Source: Entophlyctis helioformis (taxonomy: Eukaryota; Chytridiomycota; Chytridiomycetes; Chytridiales; Chytriomycetaceae). From it: 64,000 bases of DNA. The notes under the pieces are model-generated. The model did no database searches, had not been told where the DNA came from, and saw nothing but the letters and a program-made list of their open reading frames with translations. Every line of letters starts with the position of its first letter. Positions within the stretch are counted from its first letter, which is position 1. The DNA is taken from the NCBI GenBank assembly GCA_025526915.1, contig JAHLKH010000015.1:1-64000 (forward strand), read 5' to 3'. Position numbers and translations under genes: made by a program. Positions 47,901 to 59,046 of the stretch are shown here, in pieces.

Positions 47901-48064
47901 AGGCCAAAGCCAAAGGTGCCGAGGGTGCTCTGGTTGTTGCTCTGGAGGCCAAGTGGATGGCCTGCCTGTGAAAGTCCCGATGCTGCTGCTGCTCCCTGTA
48001 CCGAGGCTGATGCGGCGGCTATTGTGGATGCTCCCGGCGCCAAGGCTCTTGGCTGCTCGTGCAT
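45000..48064 (-). CDS. Sfp1-like C2H2 zinc-finger transcription regulator
   Basis: The C-terminus has two C2H2 fingers, YKCREPGCVKSYKNPGGLKY...HGHC and YQCTVAECGKRYKNLNGLK. The second is completed by a small last exon (about 45053-45000) reading YHIEHAH and ending at the stop. The finger consensus (KxYKNxNGLKYH) and the upstream block FCRDFFCCGKQLRDLHDLLQ followed by HFEENHV are those of fungal Sfp1-type regulators of ribosome biogenesis and cell size. The centre is Gln-rich. The first exon (48064 to about 47600: Ser/Asn-rich, ending near SRSLVGSLKSLSRNDEFFEY) is joined across a ~900-nt intron; this assignment is less certain than the finger part (46700-45000). The protein is expected to be nuclear. 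Confidence 0.8.
47530..47580. repeat. GGCA/AGCA tetranucleotide repeat
   Basis: (caggcagg)n with agca variants, inside the proposed long intron of the Sfp1-like gene. Confidence 0.8.
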
Positions 48065-48567
48065 GATGGATCACGGATATTGAAGGTTGTGGGAGAAAGG
48101 CGTCAGGGCCTGATCACTGCGTGGATGTGAAACGGCGATGCGGACGAGTCCGCGGCCGCCCTTCCGCGCCGCCGTGCAGCGTTGCGCCGGCCATGGCGTG
48201 GTTGCTGTCGCAGGTTGGCTCACCTTGTGGACGCTGTCGATGACGTCGAGGCAACCTGGCTGGCTGGCCGACTGGCTGTGGGTGAATTCAAGCTCCCGCG
48301 AGAACGCAAATTTGGCCGGCCCTTCGTTTGCGGCGCACGTACCCGTTGTGTTGTGCGGCGGTCAGGCGGCCGCATTATTGGCCACACTATCGGCCTTGTG
48401 CCGTGCGTGCACACATGGATCGCCACTGTCGGCAAGGGCGGCATGTCGGTGGCCCTTCCACTCTCACGCCACGCTGCTCGCGCTCCGTTTATTCAAGCAT
48501 CCGATGCCCCACTTGTCCACATGCACTCCACGTCGTGTAGGATCACTCCTCCCATGCCGGTGCCAAC
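48065..48567. promoter_or_regulatory. Region upstream of the Sfp1-like gene
   Basis: About 500 bp between the first ATG of the Sfp1-like gene and the stop of uL22m, both on the minus strand. A CTGGCTGG tract lies at 48259-48275. No additional gene recognised. Confidence 0.45.
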
Positions 48568-49795
48568 CTAGACATACACCGGCTTGACGGGGCGTGCAGT
48601 GCGCTTCTTGGTGTACACGCTCTCGGCGTCGGGAATGTAGCCAGCCAGCCGGTTGCGCATGCGCACGCGCACCCACTCGAGCGGGTCGTTCTCGCGCACT
48701 GCAAACGGCTTGTCGCGCTCCTGCAGCGTCACCTCCAGCAGCGCAGACTTGATGTGCGGCGTCGCGCCGTAACGGCCGCGTCCGCGCAGGTACTTGCGCA
48801 CAAGCTCCTTGGACAGAATCGCCTTGTTCTCTCTCGCAAACGCCTCGGCTGTGGCCAGACAGATCGCGGTTGCCTGGTCAGTCACACTGCCCAGCCCCCA
48901 TCCACCGCCTGGCATCGTCTCGCAAACCGCATACCAATGTAGGTGCGCTTGAGATCAAAGCCCTCCTCCTTGGCCACAAGGATAAAGTCGCTGAGCGCCT
49001 TGCGCATGCGCTTGCCAATGGGCTTCTGGTGCCATGCAAGCTGCAGCAGAGCATCGTCCAGCGACAGACCCTTGATATCGGTACAGACTTGCACAAAACG
49101 AGTGTACTCGACGTGGATCGCGCTGTGCTTGAGTTGCAGGATCTGTCATGTTGGTGTCAGTCTGCCTGCGCTGCTGATGGGATGATGGGCCAATGGGCCG
49201 AATCATGGGTGGCGATGCTCCACAGCTCTCGTGTGATGCATCCCAAGTGCACACCGACCTACCTTGTCACCGCCGTCGGCAGCCAGTCGGCGAAGGAAGC
49301 CGCCGCCAAGATGCTTGGTGCCTTGCACAGACGACACCGGCTTCAGGGATCCGTTGGTGCGGAATGCCTCCTGTGCCCGTCTGAGTGCCTCGATGTGGTC
49401 GGGCGTCGAGTTGAGGCCCTGCGTGACGTCCACGCTGCCCGACAGCTGCTGCTTGATGCGGCCATACACCTGCGGCGCCTTGGTGTCGGTGCGCAGCGTC
49501 ACCTTGTGCTGTCCCTGGCTGTCGCTGCCCGAAAGAATCGTTGCATGGAACGCACTGTCCAAGAAAAGTGCCCGCCGGTTGCGCAGGCAGGCAGGCAGGC
49601 AGGCAGGCAACGAGGCCCAGCGTCAGTGGCTGCCGCACACACTTGAATGGGGCGTGCATGCACTGGCACCAGCTGGCCAGCCAGCCGGCTCGCTGGTCGC
49701 ACGAGCAGCGCTCACCGGACTGGGACAGCCAACGCTTGTCTGGCAGAGAGCAGCGCCGTGCTGGCCGCTGAGAGTGTGGAGCGAGCCGAGATCAT
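48568..49795 (-). CDS. Mitochondrial large ribosomal subunit protein uL22m
   Basis: At least four exons. Exon 1 (49795 to about 49716) encodes MISARSTLSAASTALLSARQ, an Arg/Ser/Ala presequence without acidic residues, ending at a GTGAGC donor. A middle exon carries a mitochondrion-specific linker (TKAPQVYGRIKQQLSGSVDV). The uL22 core begins ILQLKHSAIHVEYTRF and TDIKGLSLDDALLQLAWHQK, the helix after which uL22 proteins pack on 23S rRNA, and continues KPIGKRMRKALSDFILVAKE. The last exon has the RGRGRYGATPHIKSALLEVT beta-hairpin region that reaches towards the exit tunnel. The frame of exon 2 is uncertain near its start. Divergent from COA6. Confidence 0.82.
49584..49610. repeat. (CAGG)n microsatellite
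   Basis: Uninterrupted (caggcagg) run in intron 1 of uL22m. Confidence 0.9.
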
Positions 49796-49850
49796 TTGAC
49801 TGTGGGCGGGCAAGCGCACAGCGTCGCCAGCGATCTCAACACCGTTGTTC
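49796..49850. promoter_or_regulatory. 55-bp divergent spacer between uL22m and COA6
   Basis: The two start codons, both for mitochondrial proteins, are 55 bp apart on opposite strands, indicating a shared bidirectional promoter. No TATA box is visible. Confidence 0.5.
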
Positions 49851-50366
49851 ATGGCGCCGGCAGCACCACCAGGAGCACCTCCACCAACCCGTGCAGACCG
49901 GGCCAAGTGCTGGGCGGCCCGCGACGCCTACTTTGCCTGCCTCGACTCACACAACCTCTGGCTGCACGGCATGCCCGAGCCCAAGGACTACCAAGCCATG
50001 ATGCGGCTGGACCCCACCAAGCCGCCCGTGCTGAGCGACCGCGAGGCGGCTGCTGCGGGACTGCCGACGGTCTGCAAGGCACTGCGGGACATGTACAAGC
50101 TGGAGTGCTTGCCCAGCTGGGTATGTCTATCCGGCTTGCTCTCTCGCTGGCTGGATGGCTCTCTGGCTGGCTCTCTGGCTGGCTGGAGGTGTTGCTTCTG
50201 CGGCTGCTGACTGCCACGATTGCGATCTGGACAGTCACTGCACTTTGAGATGCTGCGAGTCAAGGACATGCAGTCCAAACGCATGGTTCAGAAGGTGCAG
50301 CAGGAGGAGGCAGAGCGGCACAACAACGAAAAGGAGTTCTGGGATCGCGTGCGCAAGAAGGACTAG
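49851..50366 (+). CDS. COA6: Cytochrome c oxidase assembly factor COA6-like
   Basis: Two exons, 49851-50120 and 50235-50366, 133 residues. It has the COX6B-fold twin-cysteine signature with one CX9C (CWAARDAYFAC) and one CX10C (CKALRDMYKLEC), the combination characteristic of COA6, plus the family pattern RxxCWxARDxYFxCLD and SW-x-x-HFE (LPSWSLHFEMLRVKD across the intron). COA6 works in the mitochondrial intermembrane space as a thiol reductase in copper delivery to Cox2 of complex IV. The N-terminus is a Pro/Ala stretch (MAPAAPPGAPPPTRADRA); import would be through the Mia40 pathway. The charged C-terminal tail is helical. Convergent with the Ccc1 gene downstream. Confidence 0.92.
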
Positions 50367-50552
50367 GATGGATCACTTGGACATGGGCAAGGTCGGGTCT
50401 CAATAAAAGGATTGTTTATGGTGGCCGGTGAACAGTGGCCAGTATGGTCGATGGGCGACAGTCGGGCAGAGTTACGTTTTACAGTCAAAGAGAGCAGGCG
50501 GCAGGGGCTGTAGTGGGAAGCATCCGAAGACAGAAGGAGGTTCAAGGCGCGA

Positions 50553-52217
50553 TCACGGCGATGCGGCTGGCTTTGCAACAGTGATGGAGTCGTGTAGCGT
50601 GTCGACGCCTGGAACAGCCTTGGCGACCCAGAACGAGACAAAGGCAGCAAGCCCACCAATGACGGTCATCTGGACGGCGCTGTAGAGCGGCCGCTTGCTC
50701 TCGATCGCAAGAGCCTTGAAGTATCCAAAAGCAAAGAGTGCGGTGAGGGTCACGGCAATCGACACGTGTATGGCCTGATGGGCAGCCGGAATGAACATGT
50801 ACGGCGTCAGCGGCACAAGCCCGCCACAAAAGTACGAGAATCCAATCGTGAGTGCACTCATCTGGATTGGATCAAGAGGGGCAGTGTCAGTCACAGACAT
50901 TCTGCGGTCAGCCATCCAATCCCAATGAGCAGAGCGACCCCGCCGTACCAGAGCACGCCACTTGGATGGCCGGTCAAGACCCTGATCAAACTTCATGATA
51001 AAGTCGAGCCACGACTGCTCGCTGGCGGCCAGCTCGTTGACAAGCGGGGTGACAGATCGCCGCGACACGCCAAACGGCTCAAACACGGAATAGACGCCTT
51101 CGCGCTGGAGATTGGCGTTGGTGGCAAGCTGCTCTGCCTCCTTGGCACGCTGGTTGTCGTAGTACTCTTGCTCGGAGAGGCCGGCGAGGTAGCCGCCGAG
51201 ACCCATTGAGATGGAGCCGGCGGCGATTTCCGCGAGGCCGGCAAGGACGACGAGTTTGGAGTTGTTGAGGGCGGCGAGACCAGCAGCGAGGGCGAACGGG
51301 ACGGTAAGGCCGTCCGAGAGGCTGGAAGGGAAGAGCGGCAGGGTCAGCTTGAGGGTCGGAAAGCATGATCACCGCGATGTTTTGGAGGTTGGGGCGGAGA
51401 CTGGCAGTCAAGGCATGTGTGATGGGGGTGCAGCAGCAGGGTCGAACGGGTCGAGACGCATGGGCCGGCCCATGCGCGACAGGGAACCCGTCCAATACAA
51501 GATACAGCACGCAAGGGACGAGGGGACAGGCAGACAGGCAGGTAGATAGGCTGATTGGCAGGCTGGCAGGCTGGCAGGCAGCAGACAGATGGACGGACGG
51601 ACGCACCCAATGATAATGTCGCGGACCACATCGACAGTCGTGATCTGGCCATCCTCGCCACGCTGGCCGTCATCATCGCCGCCGCCGCCTTTGCCGCCGC
51701 GCTGTGCACCGTCGTCATCGTCGCCGTGAGAGGCAAGATGCACGTCCTCGAGGTCGCTTGGCTTGCTGTAGCTGGTGTTGATCTTGAGCGGGATCCTGGC
51801 CTCGATGTCGCTGAGGAACTTGGCCGGACTGTACAGGGCCTTGGACGGCATGCTCGGCACAGCGTTGATGAATTTAGCCGTGTCGGCCATGCTGGACGGG
51901 TTGGACGGGTTGGACGGGTTGGACGGCGATCCAGAGGCTGTCGTGTTGTGCGGTGAGCGGGCCGTATCGAACGACATGGCGGTCCTGGATGCGTAGCTGG
52001 TGGTGGTCGTCTCGTCTGCGTCCATGTCGTTGTCCATGTCGTTGGCGGTCATGTTGTTGGTGATGTCGCCATCGGAGACGTGGGCGATATCAACGTGGTG
52101 AAAGTCGAGCGCCACTTGCTCAAACGATGGGCGTTGTACAGACAAGGTGCTGGGCCGTGTGGCAGATACCGCTGCGGTGGACGAGCGAGCATCCTCGTTG
52201 GTGTGCTGGACGGTCAT
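50553..52217 (-). CDS. Ccc1/VIT1-type vacuolar iron/manganese transporter, copy A
   Basis: Three or four exons. A disordered N-terminus with Asn-Pro-Ser repeats and an acidic Gly/Asp tract precedes TM1 (ITTVDVVRDIIIG then across an intron LSDGLTVPFALAAGLAALNN). TM2 is KLVVLAGLAEIAAGSISMGL followed by GGYLAGLSEQEYYD. A cytosolic helical domain follows, then TM3 (MSALTIGFSYFCGGLVPLTP), TM4 and TM5. The metal-binding Glu-rich cytosolic domain and the DGL and GSISMG motifs are those of the VIT1/Ccc1 family, which import Fe2+/Mn2+ into the vacuole in exchange for protons. The acidic D/E residues expected in TM1 and TM2 are present (Asp in LSDG, Glu in LAEIA). Tandem with copy B. Confidence 0.9.
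51896..51934. repeat. 10-bp-like minisatellite (gttggacgg)
   Basis: Four tandem ttggacggg units, in frame in copy A of Ccc1, encoding Ser-Asn-Pro repeats on the minus strand. Confidence 0.85.
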
Positions 52218-52706
52218 TGTGTAAAGTCAAGTCTGGTGTCTTGTGTTTGCAAGGTGGACGGAAGTTGGGCAAGGATCAGGGGCCAGGTGCACCACTTGGA
52301 CTGTCTGTGGACAGAAGGGTTCGCTCGCAAAGGGGAGGCAGGCAAACACGGGTAGCTCCGCTGTGCACGAGGCCAACAGGCCGGAGATCGTTCGAGACGC
52401 TCGAACGTGCGCAGCCTGCGACCCTTGTTTGTCCACGTGCACCAACACGCGCTCATTTCATTGGACATCGCGCATCCCACAACAGATCGCTCTTGTACTT
52501 GAGCCAGCCCCTGGCACCATGATTGGAGTTGGATGGAGGTGTGGGGCAACGTGCGCATCAACCTTGCACCAGGTGAACGGCAAACTCTGCCTTGTCGAAA
52601 AGCACCATAAAGAGTGGCTTCAATAAAAGTGAAGGTGGATGACAAGAAAGGAGTAAGGGTGGCGATGAAGAGAGAAGGAGAGAGGCGATGAAGAAGGTAA
52701 ACACAT
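52218..52706. other. Intergenic region between the two Ccc1 copies
   Basis: 489 bp between the stop of copy B and the start of copy A (both minus strand). No gene recognised. It should hold the copy A promoter. Confidence 0.5.
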
Positions 52707-54172
52707 CTATCCAAACACATAGGCGGACACGGCCTCCTGTGGAATGGCTTTTGCAATGCCATATGCAGCACCAGCAGCAACAGCGCCAATGATGGCCATC
52801 TGGAGAGCGCTGGATAGGGGTTTGGAGATACCGAGCAGACGAGCCTTGACGTAGCCAAAGATCAGCAGAGCGAGGATCGTGACGGCAACAGACACGTTGA
52901 GGGCTGTGATGGCAGAGTTGATAAAGACGTATGGCATCAGGGGAACAAGACCTCCCATCTACAAGCGTCGCATATCGTCGCAGGGTCAGTGCACTTGCGT
53001 GTCAACAGCCAAGAAACAAGGGGGCAGCTGGCCGTCCAAGCACTCACAAAGTACGAAAACCCGATCGTGAGCGCACTGATCTGTGGATTGGAATGACAGA
53101 CGCGCAATGGTCAGCAGCTGGCTGCACACAGACGGACATCAAAAGCCCAGCTTGGCTTACCCAAGACCGGTGGACGCTGGGCTTCTCCAGGTTGAGCTCA
53201 AACTTCATCATAAAGTCGACCCAGACCTCCTTGTCCTGCTTCAGCACGTCGATCATGGGCTGCACGACGCTGCGGGTGATGCCATACGGCTGGTTACACA
53301 TCCATCCACGTGTGGCGTGTGAGTTGGGTTGGCGGGCACAGCTGGAGCGGCACGGCGTACAGAAAACGCACCTCGAAGATCTCGGCAATCTCCTCTTCCT
53401 CGCGGTGGGGCACCGTCTCGACTTCACGAACCTCGCGGATTCGCTCCGAGTTGTAGTGCTCAATCTCCGAGAGGCCGGCAAGGTAGCCGCCAAGACCCAT
53501 GGAGATGGATCCAGCAACAATCTCTGTTTGTCCAGTCCGCATATGTCGGCATCCATAAGGCGCATCCCGATCCATGGTCCAAGCCGAGATCAATGGTCCA
53601 AGCCCGTTCCAAGCAGTCCAGCCAGATCAAGTTCCGATGAGGAGGCACAGAAGCGGTGTTTGGCAGGCAGGCAGGCAGTCGACCGCCACGAGAGCAGCAG
53701 CCAGTGCAAAGGACAGAGGGAGATGCAGAAACAGACAGACAGAGAAGGCGTCAGTGGAAAGGCTATACGAGTGTGCACGGCACAACACCGCCAGGCCAGC
53801 GCCTCACCTGCAATGCCGGCCGTGACCACAAGACGAGAGTTGTTGAGCGACGCAAGACCCGCAGCCAGCGCAAACGGCACAGTCAGGCCGTCGGACAGTC
53901 TGTTGTTCGGCCGCAGCCAGTGGCACCAGCGACGGTCAGTTGCCCACAGTGCGCACCACAGACAAGGCAGAGCGAGTGGCATGAACGCACCCGACAATCA
54001 CATCTCGGATAATCTCAGCGCCCTCAAAGTGCGGCTCCTTGTGCGAGTCGGCAATGGACGAAGTGTCGTCGTCGTTGTCGTCGGGGCGGATGGCCACATG
54101 CGAGGACGTGGGCACGGCGCCGTAGCCTGCGTTGTTGTTGCTGTTGTTGTTGAGTGACATGCCGCTCGCCAA
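52707..54172 (-). CDS. Ccc1/VIT1-type vacuolar iron/manganese transporter, copy B
   Basis: At least five exons, with shorter N-terminus than copy A (MASGMSLNNNSNNNAGYG, then an acidic stretch). Core: EGAEIIRDVIVG then LSDGLTVPFALAAGLASLNN, SRLVVTAGIAG, EIVAGSISMGLGGYLAGLSE, a Glu-rich cytosolic helix (ETVPHREEEEIAEIFE), ISALTIGFSYF, MGGLVPLMPYVFINSAITAL and two final TM segments ending AYVFG. Sequence and intron placement parallel copy A, so this is a tandem duplicate. Differences concentrate in the cytosolic metal-binding helical domain, which is more Glu-rich here, suggesting diverged metal sensing or regulation (inference). Confidence 0.88.
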
Positions 54173-54300
54173 GAGTGAGTTGTCCAGTTGGTTAAAGTGG
54201 TGGAAGTGAGGGTAATAATTTTTCTTTCCTGTATTGCTTGTGAGGCACCACCATCACCCGATTGGTCGCCGGCTCGGAACCGGAGATATATAAAGGAGGC
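54173..54300 (-). promoter_or_regulatory. Upstream region of Ccc1 copy B with TATA-like site
   Basis: 128 bp between the stop of the RhoGEF gene and the ATG of copy B. The near-palindromic ATATATAAA at 54286-54294 reads TTTATATAT on the minus strand, about 115 bp before the ATG, and may serve as TATA element. Confidence 0.4.
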
Positions 54301-57300
54301 TCACTGCTTCCGCTCGACGTAGTTGAACGGAAACCACCCGCTTTGACCGACGGAAACACCGTCCTGTGTCGCTGCTGCGTCCGCAGACAATATTTCGCCG
54401 TACCACCAGTCGCCGCCCGTTTGCTCGTCCCGCCCGCCAACCTGATACACCATGACCGTGCATCCAACGGCCAGCGAGAGCTCGTCGTCAAACTCGGCCG
54501 CGAATGCATACATGGCGACGGCCTCGAAGGGGTCGGTTGAATAGTCCTGATGCACGCTTGTGTCTGCCATGTCGGCTGGCGACGCGACAAACTGGCCGCC
54601 GGGTGTGGGCAGTGGCGCTTTGACAGGCGTCAGCGTCTTGTTGGACACGAGAATCGTGCTCCGTACGATCGCGTCCGTGTCCGTGTATTGCCGTATTTTT
54701 CTAGGTGCAGGCGCTGCACGGCCAGCAGCAGTCGGCACATGAAGCATCAGACACCAGACATCAGACAGATGGATCGAGATTCGAGCCACTCACCTGACCC
54801 AGAGAGATCGACAAGGTGTCCATTGGGGCCATAGGCTGGTGATGTTGCAGAGAGCGGAGATGTGGGCATGGGAGAAACGCGATTCTGTGTGGCCGGCCAA
54901 GCACCAGGAAGCGACGGCCGTCCTCCGTTGCGACGATCGGGCGATGAGAAGCTACTGCGTGCACCATCGCTGCCTGCATCGCCGCCGATGCCCCACGTCT
55001 CTCCGCGCCATCGGCTTGCAAGCACGAGCTGCCGTGTCGCCACCTCGACGGGTCCGTCCATAGCCATGTGGTCGCGGAACTTTTGCAAAATGTCCTCGGT
55101 TGTCTCGTACATGCTGATGCGCATGGACTCGGTGAGAGGGACGATGTTTTGGCGGATGTAGTCGTACAGATTCGCCTGGATATCCACGAGGTGCATAAGC
55201 ACCTGGTTGATGTACACGGATACGAGCGTCATAAACTGCGGCAGCTCCTCGATCAGCTGCGCATTGATGGAGGGATACGTGTCTGCCGAGTCTGCGAGAA
55301 GCTTGTCCACCTGCAGGCCGCGACGAGACAAACGCTCAGCAACACAAACAGCAAATCACAACAATGTCGCCCGTCGAATCAATGCACGCACCGGCTCGCC
55401 CTTGAGACGGATTGCCTTTGCCCGCTCGTAGTCGAGCAGTTTGTCGTCACGCTTCTTCATCACCAGCTGCGGCTCTCTGAATCGCTCAACAAGCTTTTCC
55501 AACGCCGGGAAGATAACTGAACGGATTTGGGTTTCCTGGAGAAACGCGCATTGTGGCAGGTCAGAAGCCAGGAACCAGCAAAAGCAAAAGGCAGGCGAAG
55601 CCAAGACAACGCCGTGCGTGCCAGACACTTACGACATCGCGGTATGGCCCAGTCAGCAGGCGTCCACACAAAGCGCGGTACTTTTTGACAAGGGCAGGGT
55701 AGTCAATGCGGTCTGGGTTGGTATAGTCGCCTGCGGGGATGCTGTCGACATAGTAGACCTCATCCAGACACGTGGCGACCAGCTCTTCATACTCGAGATA
55801 CTCTGGAACAGCACCATGGTCGGTCAGTGGATTGGGAAAATGGCTACTTGGGCAGTGCAGCACCTGCCCAAGACAAGGCACGCAGCACCTACCCTTGGTC
55901 GTCCGCAGCCACGCAAGCAGCTCCTTCTGCAATGCATGTACAGACTCAAACTGCGCATGGAACCGCTCATGCAACGCGTCGTACAGCGCGTCGCTTGCCT
56001 CTTCCTCTGCACCAGCAAGTCCCGTTGCTTTCTTGAGCTGCTGAGCGCCGCGACCAAGCTTCTTGGAGATACCGTGGAGCATGTTGGTCGGTGCTTTGCC
56101 GGCCACATACTTTTCAACAATGTCTTTGCGTTTCTTGACTTCGTTGATCTTTTCAGCGACAAGCTCAATCGCCTCGAATGCCTGCACGAGCTGCTCAAAG
56201 TCGGAATGCGTTGGCGGCGTCTCCTTGAGGAGTGAACGGATCAGGAGAGGGTACTTGAGCACGCGTTGCACTGGCTTGACAACCATGCTCGCGAGATCCC
56301 ATGCCGATGTGCGTCCTTGCAACTTGACTCGAGACTCTTCCAAAAACGCCTTGATGGCATCAGGGCATGCTGGACTGGCATACTCTGTCAGCTTAGCCAA
56401 CGCTGCCTCATTGTGCTTGCAATAGTCGCAGTACGTTGTCTCGATCAATTTCATCTATGCGGGACAGAGGGGATGATGGCAATGGTCAGTAAGCTCAACA
56501 AAATATGGCAACGGCAAGCAATCTACGAACCACTTGATTGAATGCATTGCCGATCCAGTCTTCTCTTCCAGGCTCTGTGGCTGCCTCGAAAAGTGCCAAA
56601 ACCTCGGTGGATGTGGCAATGACGGAATCGAGCTGCCCAAAGAGCAGCTTGTGATCGGCAGGTGGGAGCACGCCGGACTGAAGAGAGGGCACTGCATAGA
56701 CCTGGATGGCTCGGCATGTCAGTCCACAATGGCTCCATGGAGATGCGCATACACATGCCCAGCCAGAGACACGCAAGAGACTGCCTCGACACACACCTCG
56801 GCAAGAACATGCATGTCCGAGAGGAAAGATCGCTCCGTATCAACCAGTTCCTTGGCAATCCTAGAGCGTTTGAGAGCACTCTTTTCGGCAGAATCCTCGC
56901 CAGTCATTTCAGTCGTTGCCGTCGCGAACGATTCCTGAGATGGATTGCGATGGACACCGCGCGAGTTGGGATCCGTGTGGGAAGAGTGTCCCTCTGAGCT
57001 GCCATGGTTTGACGTTCGTGAGGCTGTTCTTGGTGTTGCTGGTGGATAGAGATCGCCTGCGGACGAGCCTCCCGTGTTTTGCCGGACGATGGGAGGGCGG
57101 CTGGTCAGCGAGGGGCGGGGACGGAGTTGCGGCTGCGGCGCGAATGCCGGAGAGTAGTCTCCGTTGGGGGACTCTGCAGGCGTAGCGTATGTAGACGGAT
57201 GGGCATCATCGTACTGCTCTGCAATGGTTGCAGGCTGCGGTGCACGAGACACGAACGTGTTTCCAAGACGCGAGAGGGAGTCGAGTCGGTTCTCGAGGTC

Positions 57301-58431
57301 GATGGTGGCTGTCGAGAGGCGATCGGCGCCAGAAGACAAATGCTGGTCCTGGGAAGATGCCAAGGACGATGTGGATGGCGCTTGTGCATGCAGCTGAGGT
57401 GCATACGAGGAGGAAGGCTGGGCCGACGACGGCCCTGCAGATCGCTCTTCCTGGGCCATGAAAGGGTTGTCGGACGATAGCGGGCGAGCAATGGACGGTG
57501 GAGACGTGTGAGATCGGAGACGGGCATTGGTGCTGCTGGCGGCGGACGAGAGGGCGGCCGGCTTGGGAGGTTTTACAGGCGGCGGATGGTTCAAGGTCTG
57601 GCTGCGTCTGTTGATGGCCGGAGCAGAGAAGTCGCGGCGCATTGATCCGCTACCTGCGCTGCGCAGCCCGGCAGGCGAATATGACGACGATGACGACGAC
57701 GACGAGGGAAGCATGCCGGGATCAGCCTGAGCGTCAAACATGCGGCTGAGCCGCGAGACCGAGAGCGACTCGGTGCCGGTGCTGTTGGAGCCAGCGGTGC
57801 TCCCTTGGCCGTGCAATGCGTGAGCCCCAGCAGCACCAGAGTTGGCAGCCGAGCCAAGCAACGAGCCCGGCCCAAAGCGAGTGCTGGGGTTGGCTGATGC
57901 AGCCGGATCTGACGGCCGCAGCGGCGAGCGGGCAGGGCCAGCACCGATGCTCGACGCAGTTGATGCTGCCTTTGGGCCACTGCTGGCAGAGGCTGTTCCA
58001 GCTGTCCCTGCTGCACCAGCTGGACGAAAGCGGTTGACGCTTGGTGCGTCAATGGTGACACCGTTGCCGCTACGGAACGGTTGTGGCTGCAGAGGTGCCT
58101 GCGAAGCCTGCGAAGGTGTTGCCGAGGACAGCTGCGACGGAGAGGCTTTGGGTGCAGACGAGGCGTAGACGGACGATGGGCGTGCATACACGGACGAGCG
58201 GCCAGCCAGCCCGGCAGCCGACGACGACAGCTGGTGCTGGTGCTGCTGTGGTGGTGGTGGCATCGTGGCGCCACCAGCCGCCGAGGACGCCGACGACGAC
58301 GAGGCCGCCGACGAGCGCAGGGCAATCTCAGACTCGAAGCGCTGCCAGAGGTTAGCGACCGACTGGCGGCCCTCGGTGACGTCCTCGCCCGACGGGCCGC
58401 GCGCGGTGTCGCGCTGCTCGCTGTTGGCCAT
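54301..58431 (-). CDS. DH-BAR-SH3 RhoGEF (Tuba/DNMBP-like), candidate Cdc42 activator
   Basis: The start is at MANSEQRDTARG (58431). About 500 residues of disordered Ser/Ala/Pro sequence include PPPVKPPKPAAL, a likely SH3-binding site. The DH domain follows: ALKRSRIAKELVDTERSFLS, AATEPGREDWIGNAFNQV, AWDLASMVVKPVQRVLKYPL (CR3, the GTPase-binding helix) and LIRSLLKET. There is no PH domain; instead a BAR-like helical region runs from about 56150 to 54990 (VKKRKDIVEKY, DKLLADSADTYPSINAQLIE, SVYINQVLMHLVDIQANLYD). A C-terminal SH3 domain ends the protein (AVAMYAFAAEFDDELSLAVG, GGDWWYGEI, SGWFPFNYV). DH-BAR-SH3 is the DNMBP/Tuba order. Those proteins activate Cdc42 at curved membranes. Several introns with GT/AG ends interrupt it. 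Confidence 0.88.
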
Positions 58432-59046
58432 TGCAGGTGCAGGCGATGGTCTGTGCGAGGGAGAGCGTGCAAGGGCGTGCAAGGTCGTGCAGGACCGTGC
58501 AGACCAGATCTGTGATTGGTCGCGCCAAGAGCAACCACGGCAGCAAAAGGCTTCCCGCTCTGGATGCAACGGAGGGGCCCAAGCCGCAACAACAGCAACA
58601 GCAACAGCTTCACCAGCAGCAGCAGCCACGCCCAGCCCGACGCCACGCAGCCCAATCCGTTTGCCGCCGCCGCCACGCCGTCCGCCGCCGCACGCTCCCG
58701 CCTCCCGAGCGCAGGCAGCCCGCACAGCCCGCACGCCGCGCAGTCCATCCCGCTCACGCAGCTGCACTCGCGCTCGGCCACACGCTCGTCGTCGTCTGCC
58801 GTCGGCCCGTCTGCAGGCGCTTCAACCTCAATCTCGATCTCGTCAGCCGACGCTCTCGCCAACCAGCACCGGCGCCAGCCCTCTGCAACCCACGCCGGCC
58901 ACAAGCAGACGCACCAGCAGACGCAACAGCAGCAGCCGCAGTTCCACTCGCCCTTCCCCGTCAGCCTCGCCAGATACAACAGCGGCCCGCCCCCGCCCCC
59001 GCCCGAACCCAGACTCTCCGTCCTCAGCGACCTGCCGCCGTCCACC

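Noticed and set aside
49584..49610. CRISPR-like or direct-repeat array
   Set aside because: Only 4-bp tandem units without spacers, in an intron. The same holds for the repeats at 6253-6343, 26161-26190, 42966-43045 and 47530-47580.
58516..59046. Low-complexity N-terminal extension of V-ATPase subunit c''
   Set aside because: The frame is open, but starting at 59047 gives exactly the usual family length; the upstream part is Ser/Ala/Gln repeat and lies in the divergent promoter region of the RhoGEF gene.
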